From Lacihabitans sp. LS3-19 (GTDB lineage Bacteria > Bacteroidota > Bacteroidia > Cytophagales > Spirosomataceae): DNA of 64,000 bases. The position numbers were made by a program, and so were the translations under genes. Below the pieces are notes generated by a model. It saw nothing but the letters and a program-made list of their open reading frames with translations, searched no databases and was not told the origin of the DNA. Each line of letters starts with the position of its first letter. Position 1 is the first letter of the stretch. The DNA lies in assembly GCF_024343575.1 (NCBI RefSeq), contig NZ_RJUA01000130.1, forward strand, positions 64,217 through 128,216. The letters are read 5' to 3'. Shown here piece after piece: positions 8,609-16,953 of this stretch.

Positions 8609-9898
8609 ATGAAAAAACTGATTCTCCTTTTATTTATTGGTTTTCAAACCTTTGCCCAAACAAAAGCCTTAAGAACTTCAGCTACTTTAAATGTGGCCAG
8701 TCCAGAATCTGTCGGTATGTCTTCTGACAGAATCAAACGCATAGAAGATATGTTAAACGAAGCTATCAAGAATGAAAATATTCCTGGTGCCACCGCCATT
8801 ATAATCCGAAACGGGAAGATTATTTATCAAAATGCCTTTGGATATGCTGATGTGCCCAACAAAGTGACGATGAAAAATGACCATATTTTCAGAATAGCTT
8901 CCATGTCAAAAGCGATAACATCCACTGCGGTGATGATGCTTTGGGAGCAGGGAAAGTTTATGCTGGATGATCCAATTTCAAGGTATATTCCTGAATTTAA
9001 GAATCCTGTGGTTTTGGATAAATTCAGATTGGCAGATTCATCGTATAGCACAAAGCCTGCGGACAAAGAAATTACGATAAGGCATTTGTTGACGCATACC
9101 TCTGGATTGGGCTATGGCGTGATAGATGGTGACGAAAAAATGAAGGCTATTTATAAAAAAGCCGGAATAGTGGATTTGTTTACGACAGAACCCGTAAAAA
9201 TCGGCGATAATATTAAGAAATTGGCGAAACTGCCCTTGCATGCTAATCCTGGTGAAAAGTTCATTTACTCTGAAGGATTGGATGTTTTAGGCTATTTTAT
9301 TGAGATCGTTTCTGGTATGACTTTTAGTGATTATCTGCAGAAAAATCTTTTTGAACCGATGGGAATGACCGATACTTATTTTTATTTGCCGGATGCTAAA
9401 GCCAGCAGATTGGTAGCGGTTCAAACCAAAACAAATGATAAATGGGTGCATTTTACGGATACTTTTTATGATGTAGATTATCCCAAAAAAGGAGCGAAGA
9501 CTTTTTACAGCGGTGGTGCTGGACTTTCATCAACAGCAAAAGATTATGCGACGTTTTTGCAAATGTATGTAAATGGGGGAGAGTATAATGGCAAAAGATT
9601 TTTGAGCAAAACTACGATCAATTCTATTTTGTCTGACCAGTTGGGTGACATTTGGGGAGGAGAAAAAAGTCCTACAGGTTATGGTTTGGCTTTTGGTTTG
9701 GTAAAACAAAAAGGTGTTGCCAAAGCCGGAAGTGGTTCTGAAAATACTTTTGATTGGGGTGGATATTTCAATACGGCCTATTTTGCGGATCCTAATGAAA
9801 AAATTATTGGCGTATTGATGAAACAAACACAAAAAATAGGGGAGGACCGAACTTCAGCACTATTCCGTCAAATGATATTTGCGGCAGTGGAGGAGTAA
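8609..9898 (+). CDS. Beta-lactamase-fold serine hydrolase (class C type), secreted
   Basis: A 429-residue protein with a signal peptide (1-16, ending TFAQ). It carries the serine hydrolase motifs SMSK (S98 nucleophile, K101), Y220-S-E and HTSGLGYG. It belongs to the beta-lactamase/D-alanyl-D-alanine carboxypeptidase/esterase family. Many members are esterases or peptidoglycan-trimming enzymes rather than antibiotic-resistance enzymes, and nothing here shows lactamase activity. It is a single gene with its own terminator at 9921-9956. A second, shorter member of the same family lies at 11721-12806, on the other side of a patatin gene. Confidence 0.88.
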   Translation: MKKLILLLFIGFQTFAQTKALRTSATLNVASPESVGMSSDRIKRIEDMLNEAIKNENIPGATAIIIRNGKIIYQNAFGYADVPNKVTMKNDHIFRIASMSKAITSTAVMMLWEQGKFMLDDPISRYIPEFKNPVVLDKFRLADSSYSTKPADKEITIRHLLTHTSGLGYGVIDGDEKMKAIYKKAGIVDLFTTEPVKIGDNIKKLAKLPLHANPGEKFIYSEGLDVLGYFIEIVSGMTFSDYLQKNLFEPMGMTDTYFYLPDAKASRLVAVQTKTNDKWVHFTDTFYDVDYPKKGAKTFYSGGAGLSSTAKDYATFLQMYVNGGEYNGKRFLSKTTINSILSDQLGDIWGGEKSPTGYGLAFGLVKQKGVAKAGSGSENTFDWGGYFNTAYFADPNEKIIGVLMKQTQKIGEDRTSALFRQMIFAAVEE

Positions 9899-9920
9899 AA
9901 TTTTTAAATTTGATATTTAA

Positions 9921-9957
9921 GAGGACAAACTTTAAAGGTAGTTTGTCCTCTTTTTCT
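9921..9957 (+). terminator. Rho-independent terminator after the serine hydrolase gene
   Basis: A perfect 10-bp stem, GAGGACAAAC / GTTTGTCCTC (9921-9930 and 9941-9950), with a 10-base loop, is followed by TTTTTCTTT. It lies 23 bases past the stop codon at 9898. Confidence 0.85.
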
Positions 9958-11181
9958 TTAATTCAATGTAGCTCTCAGTTTTTTATAAGCTATCCAATCA
10001 AAAGTATCCAAAAACTCTTGAGCTGCTTTTACACCTCGGATAAAAAGGTCCAGTTTTTCTTCGTCACTTATGTCAAAGTTTAACCAGTTGTGGCCGTCCG
10101 TATCTATCCTGCCGATGAGGTTTTTGTAATCTTTGTTTTTCAATAAGAAATCATATTCATGCAGATATCGCATGGTATTGAATATGGCGTAAAAGAATTT
10201 CAGAAAGGTTTTGAAACTATTAAACTTTTGTCTGTCTTTGCCTAATCTTACGCCAAAGGTGGGTTTTCTTGGTACTCCAGCACTCAGATGGAATACATTT
10301 ATGGGGAAATTAGAAAGTGTTCCACCGTCTACAAATCTCACTTTATCGGGTATTTCGCCAGTATATCCCACTGCATCATCCCAGACTTTTTCTTGGTTTT
10401 TGGGGATGTTTTCCACGGTCATGGGTTTAAAGAAAAGTGGAATAGACATGGTTGCTCTTACGTATTTGGAAGGTGAAGTTTCCTCTGGATTGCTAAAGTA
10501 GAGATTGTTGTGCAATGGAAATTCGACCTTGGTTTGGGTAGTTATATCTGAGGTAATGATGGCGATTTTGGATGAAAAAACTTTATTTCCTTCAATGTTT
10601 TCTCTTAGTATCAAACCTTTTGCCAAAGCATCTCTGTGGTTTTGTAAGTCTTTGGTGGTTTTGACGTTGGCTTTGTTATGCAGAATGTCTTGAATCCATT
10701 CTTCGAAATTATTGCCGTCATTTAAGCCTAATTCATCTCTAATGAGTCTGAAGAGTTTACCAAGATGAAAAATATGCTTGATACCGACCCAAATAAGGGG
10801 TTTGTCCCCAAGGACATCTTTTATTAGTTTTCGCACAAAACTGTCTCCATCCACAAAATCAAAAAAGTCTTTGCTGGCTATAATATCTATTAGCTCTTCT
10901 GAAATAGTATCATGCGTTTTGGGCTGCATTGAGGCCAACATCATTGAATTTATGGCACCTGCAGAAGTGCCTGCAAGGCTACAAAATTTTATTTTGGCTT
11001 TTTCTAATGCGTAGGTATAACCGACCAAGGCGATTCCAAGCACACCGCCACCTTCCATTACAATATCCACATATTGGTTGCCTTTGGCATCTAATGTGTC
11101 GGAAACTAGTGGTTTTTTGTCCGTTATTTTTTTGATTAAATCCTTAACTTCTGTATTTTCTGTAAAATCTTTAGCATTCAT
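9958..11181 (-). CDS. Patatin-like phospholipase
   Basis: A 407-residue protein with the patatin fold markers. These are the oxyanion-hole glycine run EGGGVLGIALVG (residues 43-54), the nucleophile elbow GTSAG with S73, and the dyad Asp in DGG (D285, RFVDGGTLSNFPI). Such enzymes hydrolyse acyl chains from phospholipids or other esters. There is no signal peptide, so it acts in the cytoplasm or at the inner membrane face, unless it is released by another route. It is transcribed alone, converging on the serine hydrolase at 8609 and divergent from the one at 11721. Its substrate is unknown. Confidence 0.9.
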   Translation of the reverse strand: MNAKDFTENTEVKDLIKKITDKKPLVSDTLDAKGNQYVDIVMEGGGVLGIALVGYTYALEKAKIKFCSLAGTSAGAINSMMLASMQPKTHDTISEELIDIIASKDFFDFVDGDSFVRKLIKDVLGDKPLIWVGIKHIFHLGKLFRLIRDELGLNDGNNFEEWIQDILHNKANVKTTKDLQNHRDALAKGLILRENIEGNKVFSSKIAIITSDITTQTKVEFPLHNNLYFSNPEETSPSKYVRATMSIPLFFKPMTVENIPKNQEKVWDDAVGYTGEIPDKVRFVDGGTLSNFPINVFHLSAGVPRKPTFGVRLGKDRQKFNSFKTFLKFFYAIFNTMRYLHEYDFLLKNKDYKNLIGRIDTDGHNWLNFDISDEEKLDLFIRGVKAAQEFLDTFDWIAYKKLRATLN

Positions 11182-11403
11182 GGTATGTTTTTTTTAATAT
11201 GAAAATAGTGGTTATTTTCTGTATTTTAAAGTAATCCATTGAAAATCAGGTAGAATTACTTAAGAAATGGAGTGTTTTATTCAATATTTTTTATGAAAAT
11301 ATAAGATAAATTTCGATTACAAACCGTTTTTTTGGTAAATAACTAAAGTTTCGGAGTTAAAAGCATTATTATATATAAACTTTGTGTGCCTTGCCAGGCG
11401 GGC

Positions 11404-11429
11404 ATTCTTTTTTTTCGAAAAAAAAGAAT
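11404..11429. repeat. 26-bp perfect palindrome
   Basis: ATTC, eight T, CG, eight A, GAAT form a perfect 26-bp palindrome. It lies just after a locally GC-rich patch (GCCAGGCGGGC) and 12 bases before the nested palindromic element at 11442-11536. Both are in the 540-bp space between two divergent genes, where terminators are not expected. Confidence 0.6.
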
Positions 11430-11441
11430 CAAAAAAAACAC

Positions 11442-11536
11442 TTTTTTTGCAATGATCCTCTGAAAAATTTCGCAACAACGTTTTTGGCTAAAAGAAATCC
11501 AAAGGAAGCGAAATTTTACAACGGACTGCAAAAAAA
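11442..11536. repeat. Nested palindromic element (possible MITE/REP-like unit or structured RNA)
   Basis: Three inverted-repeat pairs are nested in register. The outer pair is TTTTTTTGCA / TGCAAAAAAA (11442-11451, 11527-11536). The middle pair is AAAATTTCGC / GCGAAATTTT (11464-11473, 11508-11517). The inner pair is TTTGG / CCAAA (11483-11487, 11499-11503). The whole can fold as one long interrupted stem on either strand. It lies between divergent genes and contains no convincing ORF. It could be an inserted miniature element or a folded RNA; I cannot tell which from one copy. Confidence 0.5.
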
Positions 11537-11720
11537 ATATAAGGACCAATTAGTAATTATTTAGAATTTGGTAAAATTCTGATATTCAGTGCTTTGGAAT
11601 TTGGACAATATTTAAAAAAAATGATTTTCAGTACTTTATTTTACGCAGAAACTTCAGTAAATATTATTAGCTATTATCTTAGATTATTATTAGCCATATT
11701 TTCTATTTAATCAGTTCATA

Positions 11721-12806
11721 ATGAAAAGATTTCAATTAAGTTTTTTCTTAATTTTTATGAGTTTTACATGTATTTCTCAATCATTCAAAAATGATATTGA
11801 GACCGAATTTTTAAATAATCCAGAGAATATCGGAAAAGGGCTTTTGGTGATAAAGGATGGAAAAGTTTTGTATAAAAATGTATCTGGTTGGGCAGATAGG
11901 CAAAATGGCGTTTTGGTAGAAACCAATTCAAATTTCAGGATGGCGTCTGTTACCAAGCAATTTACAGCGGCGGCTATTTATTTACTTCAGAAAAAAGGAA
12001 ATCTGAATTTAAACCAAAATCTCACAGAATTTTTTCCTGATTTTTGTTCAGTTGGTAAAAATATTACTGTTCATCATTTGCTAACACATTCATCTGGGAT
12101 TATTGATTATGAAGAGATTATGCCTTCGGATTTGAAAATACAGCTATCCGACAAAGCAGTTTTAGAAATGGTGCAAAATGTCAATAGAACCTATTTTGCT
12201 CCTGGTACTGAGTTCAGATATAGCAATACCGCATTTTGCCTTTTGGCATTGATTATTGAAAAAGTTTCGGGTGAAAAATACGATGATTTTCTATACAATG
12301 AAATATTCAAACCGCTTGGCATGTCAAAAACGGTAGTCTACGAAACTGATAAGGATATTCCGAATCGTGCTTATGGCTATGCTTTGAATGAAAACAAGCA
12401 GCTATTTTTCTCAGACCAAAGTCTGACGAGTGCCACTAAAGGCGATGGTGGGGTTTATACTTCATTGGATGATTACGAAAAGTGGTTTCGAGAGCGAAAA
12501 ACTGTTTTAGGCTTAGATTTTGAAAAGATGTTTAAGCTTTCAAATGCCAAAATATTAAAAGAAAACTACTATTCATTTGGCTGGTTTGTTTCCAAAGGCA
12601 AGCCCGAAGTTTTATTCCATTCTGGTTCTACATGTGGTTTTACCAATATGGTGCTCGAAGTTCCAGCCTCTCAAACATTGGTAGTTTATTTTACAAACTT
12701 GGCAGACAATTCAACTTCATTTGCCCCGATAGAAAGTATTTTGAAAAAGCATAAAATCCTACCAGCGTATTTTTCTTCAAAAGTTCTGCATGAGCGGACG
12801 AATTGA
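11721..12806 (+). CDS. Beta-lactamase-fold serine hydrolase, secreted
   Basis: A 361-residue protein with a signal peptide (1-20, ending CISQ). The active-site motifs are SVTK (S76, K79), YSN (Y167, N169) and HSG (H300-G302), the full set for the class C beta-lactamase/DD-peptidase fold. Its most likely activity is a periplasmic or surface esterase or peptidase, as for most Bacteroidota members. It is about 70 residues shorter than the paralogue at 8609. The 540 bases upstream hold unusual palindromes rather than a gene. Its 3' end overlaps the tail of a RhuM-like remnant frame on the other strand. Confidence 0.87.
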   Translation: MKRFQLSFFLIFMSFTCISQSFKNDIETEFLNNPENIGKGLLVIKDGKVLYKNVSGWADRQNGVLVETNSNFRMASVTKQFTAAAIYLLQKKGNLNLNQNLTEFFPDFCSVGKNITVHHLLTHSSGIIDYEEIMPSDLKIQLSDKAVLEMVQNVNRTYFAPGTEFRYSNTAFCLLALIIEKVSGEKYDDFLYNEIFKPLGMSKTVVYETDKDIPNRAYGYALNENKQLFFSDQSLTSATKGDGGVYTSLDDYEKWFRERKTVLGLDFEKMFKLSNAKILKENYYSFGWFVSKGKPEVLFHSGSTCGFTNMVLEVPASQTLVVYFTNLADNSTSFAPIESILKKHKILPAYFSSKVLHERTN

Positions 12807-12821
12807 GGGGGGAGCAGAATA

Positions 12822-12956
12822 GAAAGTAGTTTGGATTTTCCGAACAATTTGAAATACATTAAGTTCTCCTTCTTTAAAAACATTATCATTTTGTTCGCTT
12901 ACAGTAGGTTTAGACCTGTCGAACAATTCTTTCATTGCCTTTCGGGTAAGCAACAG
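12822..12956 (-). pseudogene. Remnant of a RhuM-type (virulence protein RhuM family) gene
   Basis: On the minus strand this stretch encodes LLLTRKAMKELFDRSKPTVS, then FKEGELN and IVRKIQTTF. The order and spacing match the N-terminal domain of RhuM-family proteins (typically LTQKAMAELF..., then IFEEGEL..., then VRKFRTTA). Only about 45 residues remain. The N-terminal lead-in, the following GKxYxVxYYNLD-type region and the rest of the protein are missing, and the frame stops inside the 3' end of the serine hydrolase. RhuM genes often travel with restriction systems and mobile islands, so this marks a past insertion. Confidence 0.5.
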
Positions 12957-13094
12957 TTTTGATAATATATACCTAAAATTCAGCAAATTAAAGACTAAAA
13001 TCCTCAGATTTCAGCTTTCCCCTTCCCCAAATTCTAAAAAAAAACACAAAAAATATTTGCATAATAATTTTGAACAATTACATTTGTTGAAAAA

Positions 13095-13127
13095 TTAACC
13101 ATTTGGTTAAATCATTTAGTTAAACTA
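13095..13127. promoter_or_regulatory. Likely operator of the efflux TetR regulator
   Basis: Two inverted repeats lie directly before the GTG start at 13136. TTAACC-4-GGTTAA is at 13095-13110, and TAGTT-A-AACTA is at 13117-13127. They are also part of a 13-bp direct repeat (CATTTGGTTAAAT, CATTTAGTTAAAC). Position and symmetry suit binding by the TetR protein encoded just downstream, giving autoregulation of the efflux operon. Confidence 0.55.
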
Positions 13128-13135
13128 TTTGGATA

Positions 13136-13726
13136 GTGACAACAGAAGAAAAAATAATTACAGCTGCAGAGCAAATTTTTATGGAGCAGGGCTTTGATGG
13201 TGCTCGTATGCAGGCCATTGCCGACAAAGCCGAAATTAATAAGGCCATGCTGCATTATTATTTCAGGTCGAAGGATATGCTCTTTGAGAAAATTTTTGTT
13301 GAAAAAGTGAAAGTATTGTTTCCGGCCATTGGTGAGCAAATGAAGCAGCATCTGAGTTTTATTGATAAAGTGTGTTTTTTTATAGAGCAATACTACCAAA
13401 TTCTCAATAAATATCCGTTTTTACCATTTTTTGTTATTTCTACCGTCAACAAAAAAGACAACCAACATTTTATCCAAAAACTCCCCATAGATTTTTTCAA
13501 AGAATTCTTTCTTGAGAGCTTTTTCCAAGACCAAGCACAAGGCAAAATCAGGCAGGTGAACCCATTTCAGTTTGCACTTAGTCTGATGGGTATGAGCGTT
13601 TTTCCGTTTCTGGCCAAACCTGCCTTAGTAGGTATAACTCAAATGAGCGATGGGGATTTTACGGAACTGATGAACCAAAGAGTGGTGGAGCTGCAAACCT
13701 ACGCTAAACTTATTTTAACACCTTAG
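13136..13726 (+). CDS. TetR-family transcriptional regulator of the efflux operon
   Basis: A 196-residue DNA-binding repressor. Residues 1-50 hold the TetR helix-turn-helix (IITAAEQIFMEQGFDGARMQ, then INKAMLHYYFRSKDMLFEKIF), and the rest is the helical ligand-binding domain. The start is GTG. An in-frame stop at 13121 leaves no upstream ATG. The next five genes follow on the same strand with small gaps and make an efflux pump, so this is the likely local repressor, comparable to CecR (YbiH) before ybhGFSR in E. coli. Inverted repeats at 13095-13127 are its probable site. Confidence 0.88.
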   Translation: MTTEEKIITAAEQIFMEQGFDGARMQAIADKAEINKAMLHYYFRSKDMLFEKIFVEKVKVLFPAIGEQMKQHLSFIDKVCFFIEQYYQILNKYPFLPFFVISTVNKKDNQHFIQKLPIDFFKEFFLESFFQDQAQGKIRQVNPFQFALSLMGMSVFPFLAKPALVGITQMSDGDFTELMNQRVVELQTYAKLILTP

Positions 13727-13746
13727 AACTTAAATTTTTTATTAAT

Positions 13747-15018
13747 ATGCAAAAAATAATTTATGTGATAGTTTTCCTACTTTCGGCCTATTTCTGTGAA
13801 GCTCAGCAGACGCTTTCATTGGATGAATGTCTCGAATTGTCGGAAAAAAATGCACCTCAGGCCACTAATCTACCATTGATACAACAAACGGCGGATTTAC
13901 AGGTCAAAATCTTGAATTCCAATTTTCTGCCACAAACCAGCATCGGTGGGCAAGCCACTTGGCAATCGGAGGTTACGAGCATTGGCATCAGTTTGCCGAA
14001 TGTAAACATTCAGCCGCCGCCAAAAGACCAATACAAAGCCACGCTAGATGTGGTGCAGAATATCTGGGACGGCGGGGTGACCAACAAACAAGTTTCGGTA
14101 GCCAAACTCAATGCCAAAGTAGAAGAACAAAAAGTGGTGACGGAGCTTTTTCAGGTAAAAGAGCAGGTGAGTGCCTTGTATTTTGGGATATTGTTTGCCG
14201 AAAAACAAATAGCCAATGCTCAGATTTTGCAGAAAGAATTGCTGAACAAATTGGACAAAGTCAAAGTCTCGGTGGCCAACGGTGTGGCTATAAAATCGAA
14301 TCAATTGGCAATAGAAGCCAAAACCATAGAGATAGATCAAAATATTAATGAAGCTCAAAAACGCAAAAAAGCCGCTTTGGATGCTTTGGGGCTTTTAATT
14401 GGCCAGACGATTTCGGAAAACACCCAATTGGAAGCTGGCTTTGAAGGTTTGGTAAATACTTCAGATGTAAACAGACCCGAGCTTCAATTGTTTGATTATC
14501 AAAAAGATATGTTGGGAATAAATCAACAAATGGCTAAATCTAAAAATTTACCTAAGATTGCTGCCTTTGCAACTGGCGGATATGGAAAGCCGGGTTTGAA
14601 CTTTTTGGCCAACCAATTTCAAACGTATTTTATTGGTGGCGTAACGATGAAAATTCCTTTGAGTTTTTTGTATTCTGGTTCACAAAGCAATGAAATCCAG
14701 CAATATAAAGTAAGTCAGCAAAGGATTGATGCCCAAAGAGAAACGTTTCTGTTGGGAACAAAAATAAAAGTGAGCAACCAAAACCAAGAAATAGCGAGGT
14801 TGGAAAATTTGATAGAAAGCGATAAAAGACTTTTGACTATCAGAGAGCAAATAAAAGTAACGGCGGAAGCTCAACTAGACAACGGTGTGATAACAGCCAA
14901 CGACTATCTGACCGAAGTGGATAACGAAAATATAAGCCGCCAAAATAGCATTTTGCATAACATTCAGCTTTTACAAGCCAAACATAATTTAAAATTGATA
15001 ACTGGAAATTTGAAATAA
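13747..15018 (+). CDS. TolC-family outer membrane efflux protein
   Basis: A 423-residue protein with a signal peptide (1-20, ending CEAQ) followed by TLSLDECLELSEKNAP, the usual first helix of the outer membrane efflux protein family. Long coiled helices (about 50-215 and 260-420) repeat twice, as in the TolC alpha-barrel. It should form the outer-membrane exit duct for the HlyD adaptor and ABC pump encoded next (gap of 15 bases to the adaptor). The E. coli ybh operon has no such gene and borrows TolC, so this copy makes the pump self-contained. Confidence 0.92.
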   Translation: MQKIIYVIVFLLSAYFCEAQQTLSLDECLELSEKNAPQATNLPLIQQTADLQVKILNSNFLPQTSIGGQATWQSEVTSIGISLPNVNIQPPPKDQYKATLDVVQNIWDGGVTNKQVSVAKLNAKVEEQKVVTELFQVKEQVSALYFGILFAEKQIANAQILQKELLNKLDKVKVSVANGVAIKSNQLAIEAKTIEIDQNINEAQKRKKAALDALGLLIGQTISENTQLEAGFEGLVNTSDVNRPELQLFDYQKDMLGINQQMAKSKNLPKIAAFATGGYGKPGLNFLANQFQTYFIGGVTMKIPLSFLYSGSQSNEIQQYKVSQQRIDAQRETFLLGTKIKVSNQNQEIARLENLIESDKRLLTIREQIKVTAEAQLDNGVITANDYLTEVDNENISRQNSILHNIQLLQAKHNLKLITGNLK

Positions 15019-15033
15019 ACATTAATTAAAAAA

Positions 15034-16023
15034 ATGATGAATAATAATTTTAAAATCTTTTACGGAATACTGCTAGGTCTTGTGGTAATGTCTTGTAAAT
15101 CAGGCAAAGACGATTTTGACGCAACGGGTGTGTTCGAAACCACCGAGACCATAGTTTCTTCTGAATCTACCGGTAAAATCCTATCGCTGGAAATAGAAGA
15201 AGGGGCAGTGTTGACGGCCAACCAATTGGTAGGAAGTGTGGATTGTGAAAACCTTGGCTTACAAAAAGCTCAGGTAGAGGCAAGTGTGGAGGCCGTGGGC
15301 ATGAAACAAAACAATGCGGGTCCTCAAACGCAGATTTTGAAAGAACAACTCAATACCCAATATGCCCAAATAGCTACCCAAAAAGAGCAATTGAAAGTAA
15401 TAGAAAGAGAAAAAGTAAGATTGCAGAATTTGGTGAAAGCGGAAGCGATTCCTACGAAACAATTGGATGATGTAAACGGCCAAGTAGAAATATTGAAAAA
15501 GCAAATATTAGCCATGGAGTCTCAAACTGGGGTTTTGAAACAGCAGATTCGTTCGCAAGAAGAGCAAGTGGGCATACAAAACAGGGGGATTTTGGGTGAG
15601 AAAAAACCTTTGATGGAACGCATAGCTCAAATAGAAGATCAGATAAAAAGATGCAGCATAATAAACCCAACGGCGGGTGTGGTTTTGGTAAAATATGCCG
15701 AAACCAACGAAATAACGGGCATGGGCAAACCTTTGTACAAATTGGGTGATATGCAAAATATGGTTTTGAGAGCCTATATTTCTGGCGATCAGTTGGCCAA
15801 GTTTAAGACCAACCAAAAAGTAAAAGTGTTTGTAGACAAAGGCAAAGACGAATACAAAGAGCTGGAAGGCGTAGTGGAGTGGATAGCAACGAAGGCTGAA
15901 TTTACGCCGAAAACCATCCAAACCAAAGACGAAAGGGCCAACCTGGTTTACGCCACAAAAATCAGGGTGAAAAACGATGGCTTCTTAAAAATCGGAATGT
16001 ACGGAGAGATAAAACTCCAATAA
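15034..16023 (+). CDS. HlyD-family periplasmic adaptor lipoprotein (YbhG-like)
   Basis: A 329-residue membrane-fusion protein. The N-terminus has a lipobox (LVVMSCKSG) so it is probably lipid-anchored. A biotinyl-lipoyl half-motif (STGKILSLEIEEGAVLTANQ) lies near residue 50. A long coiled-coil hairpin spans about 75-205 (LKEQLNTQYAQIATQKEQLK), followed by the second lipoyl half and a beta-barrel domain. It bridges the ABC pump and the TolC-type duct. The ABC ATPase starts 1 base after its stop. The start could be the first or second ATG (15034 or 15037). Confidence 0.92.
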   Translation: MMNNNFKIFYGILLGLVVMSCKSGKDDFDATGVFETTETIVSSESTGKILSLEIEEGAVLTANQLVGSVDCENLGLQKAQVEASVEAVGMKQNNAGPQTQILKEQLNTQYAQIATQKEQLKVIEREKVRLQNLVKAEAIPTKQLDDVNGQVEILKKQILAMESQTGVLKQQIRSQEEQVGIQNRGILGEKKPLMERIAQIEDQIKRCSIINPTAGVVLVKYAETNEITGMGKPLYKLGDMQNMVLRAYISGDQLAKFKTNQKVKVFVDKGKDEYKELEGVVEWIATKAEFTPKTIQTKDERANLVYATKIRVKNDGFLKIGMYGEIKLQ

Positions 16024-16024
16024 T

Positions 16025-16948
16025 ATGGCAAGTATTTTAATAGAAAATATTACCAAAACCTACGAAAAAGGTACTGTGCTTGCTTTAGACAATATAAGTT
16101 TTGAAGTGAAGGCAGGAGAGCTTTTTGGGCTAATTGGACCCGATGGAGCTGGTAAAACTACCCTTTTTAGGATTCTTACCACCTTGCTCAATGCCGACAG
16201 CGGAAAAGCATCGGTAGCAGGATTTGATGTACAGAAGGACCTTTGGGATATTCGAAAAATCGTTGGCTATATGCCGGGTAAGTTTTCACTGTATCAAGAT
16301 CTGAGTATTGAAGAAAATCTCAATTTTTTTGCGACAGTTTTTAATACCACGGTTGAGGAAAACTTTCATTTGATAGAGGAGATTTATGTTCAGATAGAGC
16401 CATTTAAAAAACGCTTAGCAGGCAAACTTTCGGGCGGAATGAAACAAAAGCTGGCACTATGCTGTGCTTTGATTCACGAACCCAAGGTCTTGTTTCTCGA
16501 CGAACCCACCACAGGTGTCGATCCAGTTTCTAGGACAGAATTCTGGGATATGTTGGACAGGCTAAAAGCGAGAGGCATAACGATTTTGGTTTCTACGCCC
16601 TATATGGACGAGGCGAGTCGCTGCGATAGGATTGCTTTAATACAAAAAGGCAAAATATTAGAAATAGATACTTTAGAAAAGATTATCGAGAATAATAAGC
16701 GACCGCTGTATTCGGTAAAGGCAGATGAAAGGTACAAATTGATGCTGGAATTGCGGGATTACGCTGATACAGAAACATGTTTTGCATTTGGAAGTGAGAA
16801 CCACGTAGTTCTGAAATCCAATGATAAGGGATTTGATGCAATGAAAGATTTCTTGAGTTCGAAAAACTATTCGGACTTAGAAATCAAAAAGATAGAGCCC
16901 AACATTGAGGATACTTTTATAAAATTGATGTTGGAGTCTGAAAAATAA
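16025..16948 (+). CDS. ABC transporter ATP-binding protein (first half of a YbhF-like pair)
   Basis: A 307-residue ATPase with Walker A GPDGAGKTT (38-46), signature LSGGMKQK (from 135), Walker B LFLDEPTTGVDP (D159) and a switch region VSTPYMDEASRCDR. A C-terminal extension of about 80 residues follows. It powers the two ABC-2 permeases downstream. In E. coli YbhF the two ATPase domains are one chain; here they are separate genes 5 bases apart. This one has a canonical signature motif, while the next has the altered form. Confidence 0.93.
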   Translation: MASILIENITKTYEKGTVLALDNISFEVKAGELFGLIGPDGAGKTTLFRILTTLLNADSGKASVAGFDVQKDLWDIRKIVGYMPGKFSLYQDLSIEENLNFFATVFNTTVEENFHLIEEIYVQIEPFKKRLAGKLSGGMKQKLALCCALIHEPKVLFLDEPTTGVDPVSRTEFWDMLDRLKARGITILVSTPYMDEASRCDRIALIQKGKILEIDTLEKIIENNKRPLYSVKADERYKLMLELRDYADTETCFAFGSENHVVLKSNDKGFDAMKDFLSSKNYSDLEIKKIEPNIEDTFIKLMLESEK

Positions 16949-16953
16949 AAATT

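Noticed and set aside
11343-11564. Short ORFs on both strands around 11.4 kb
   Set aside because: They are low-complexity readings (Lys/Phe-rich) of the palindromic element, with no start signal.
8609-12806. Beta-lactamase antibiotic-resistance genes
   Set aside because: SxxK and YxN motifs define the broad serine hydrolase fold; most Bacteroidota members are esterases or peptidases, and nothing specific to lactamases was seen.
12777-12986. Intact 69-residue gene on the minus strand
   Set aside because: Only the middle 45 residues look like a known domain (RhuM), the end reads into the complement of the serine hydrolase gene, and no start signal is seen; it is better called a remnant.
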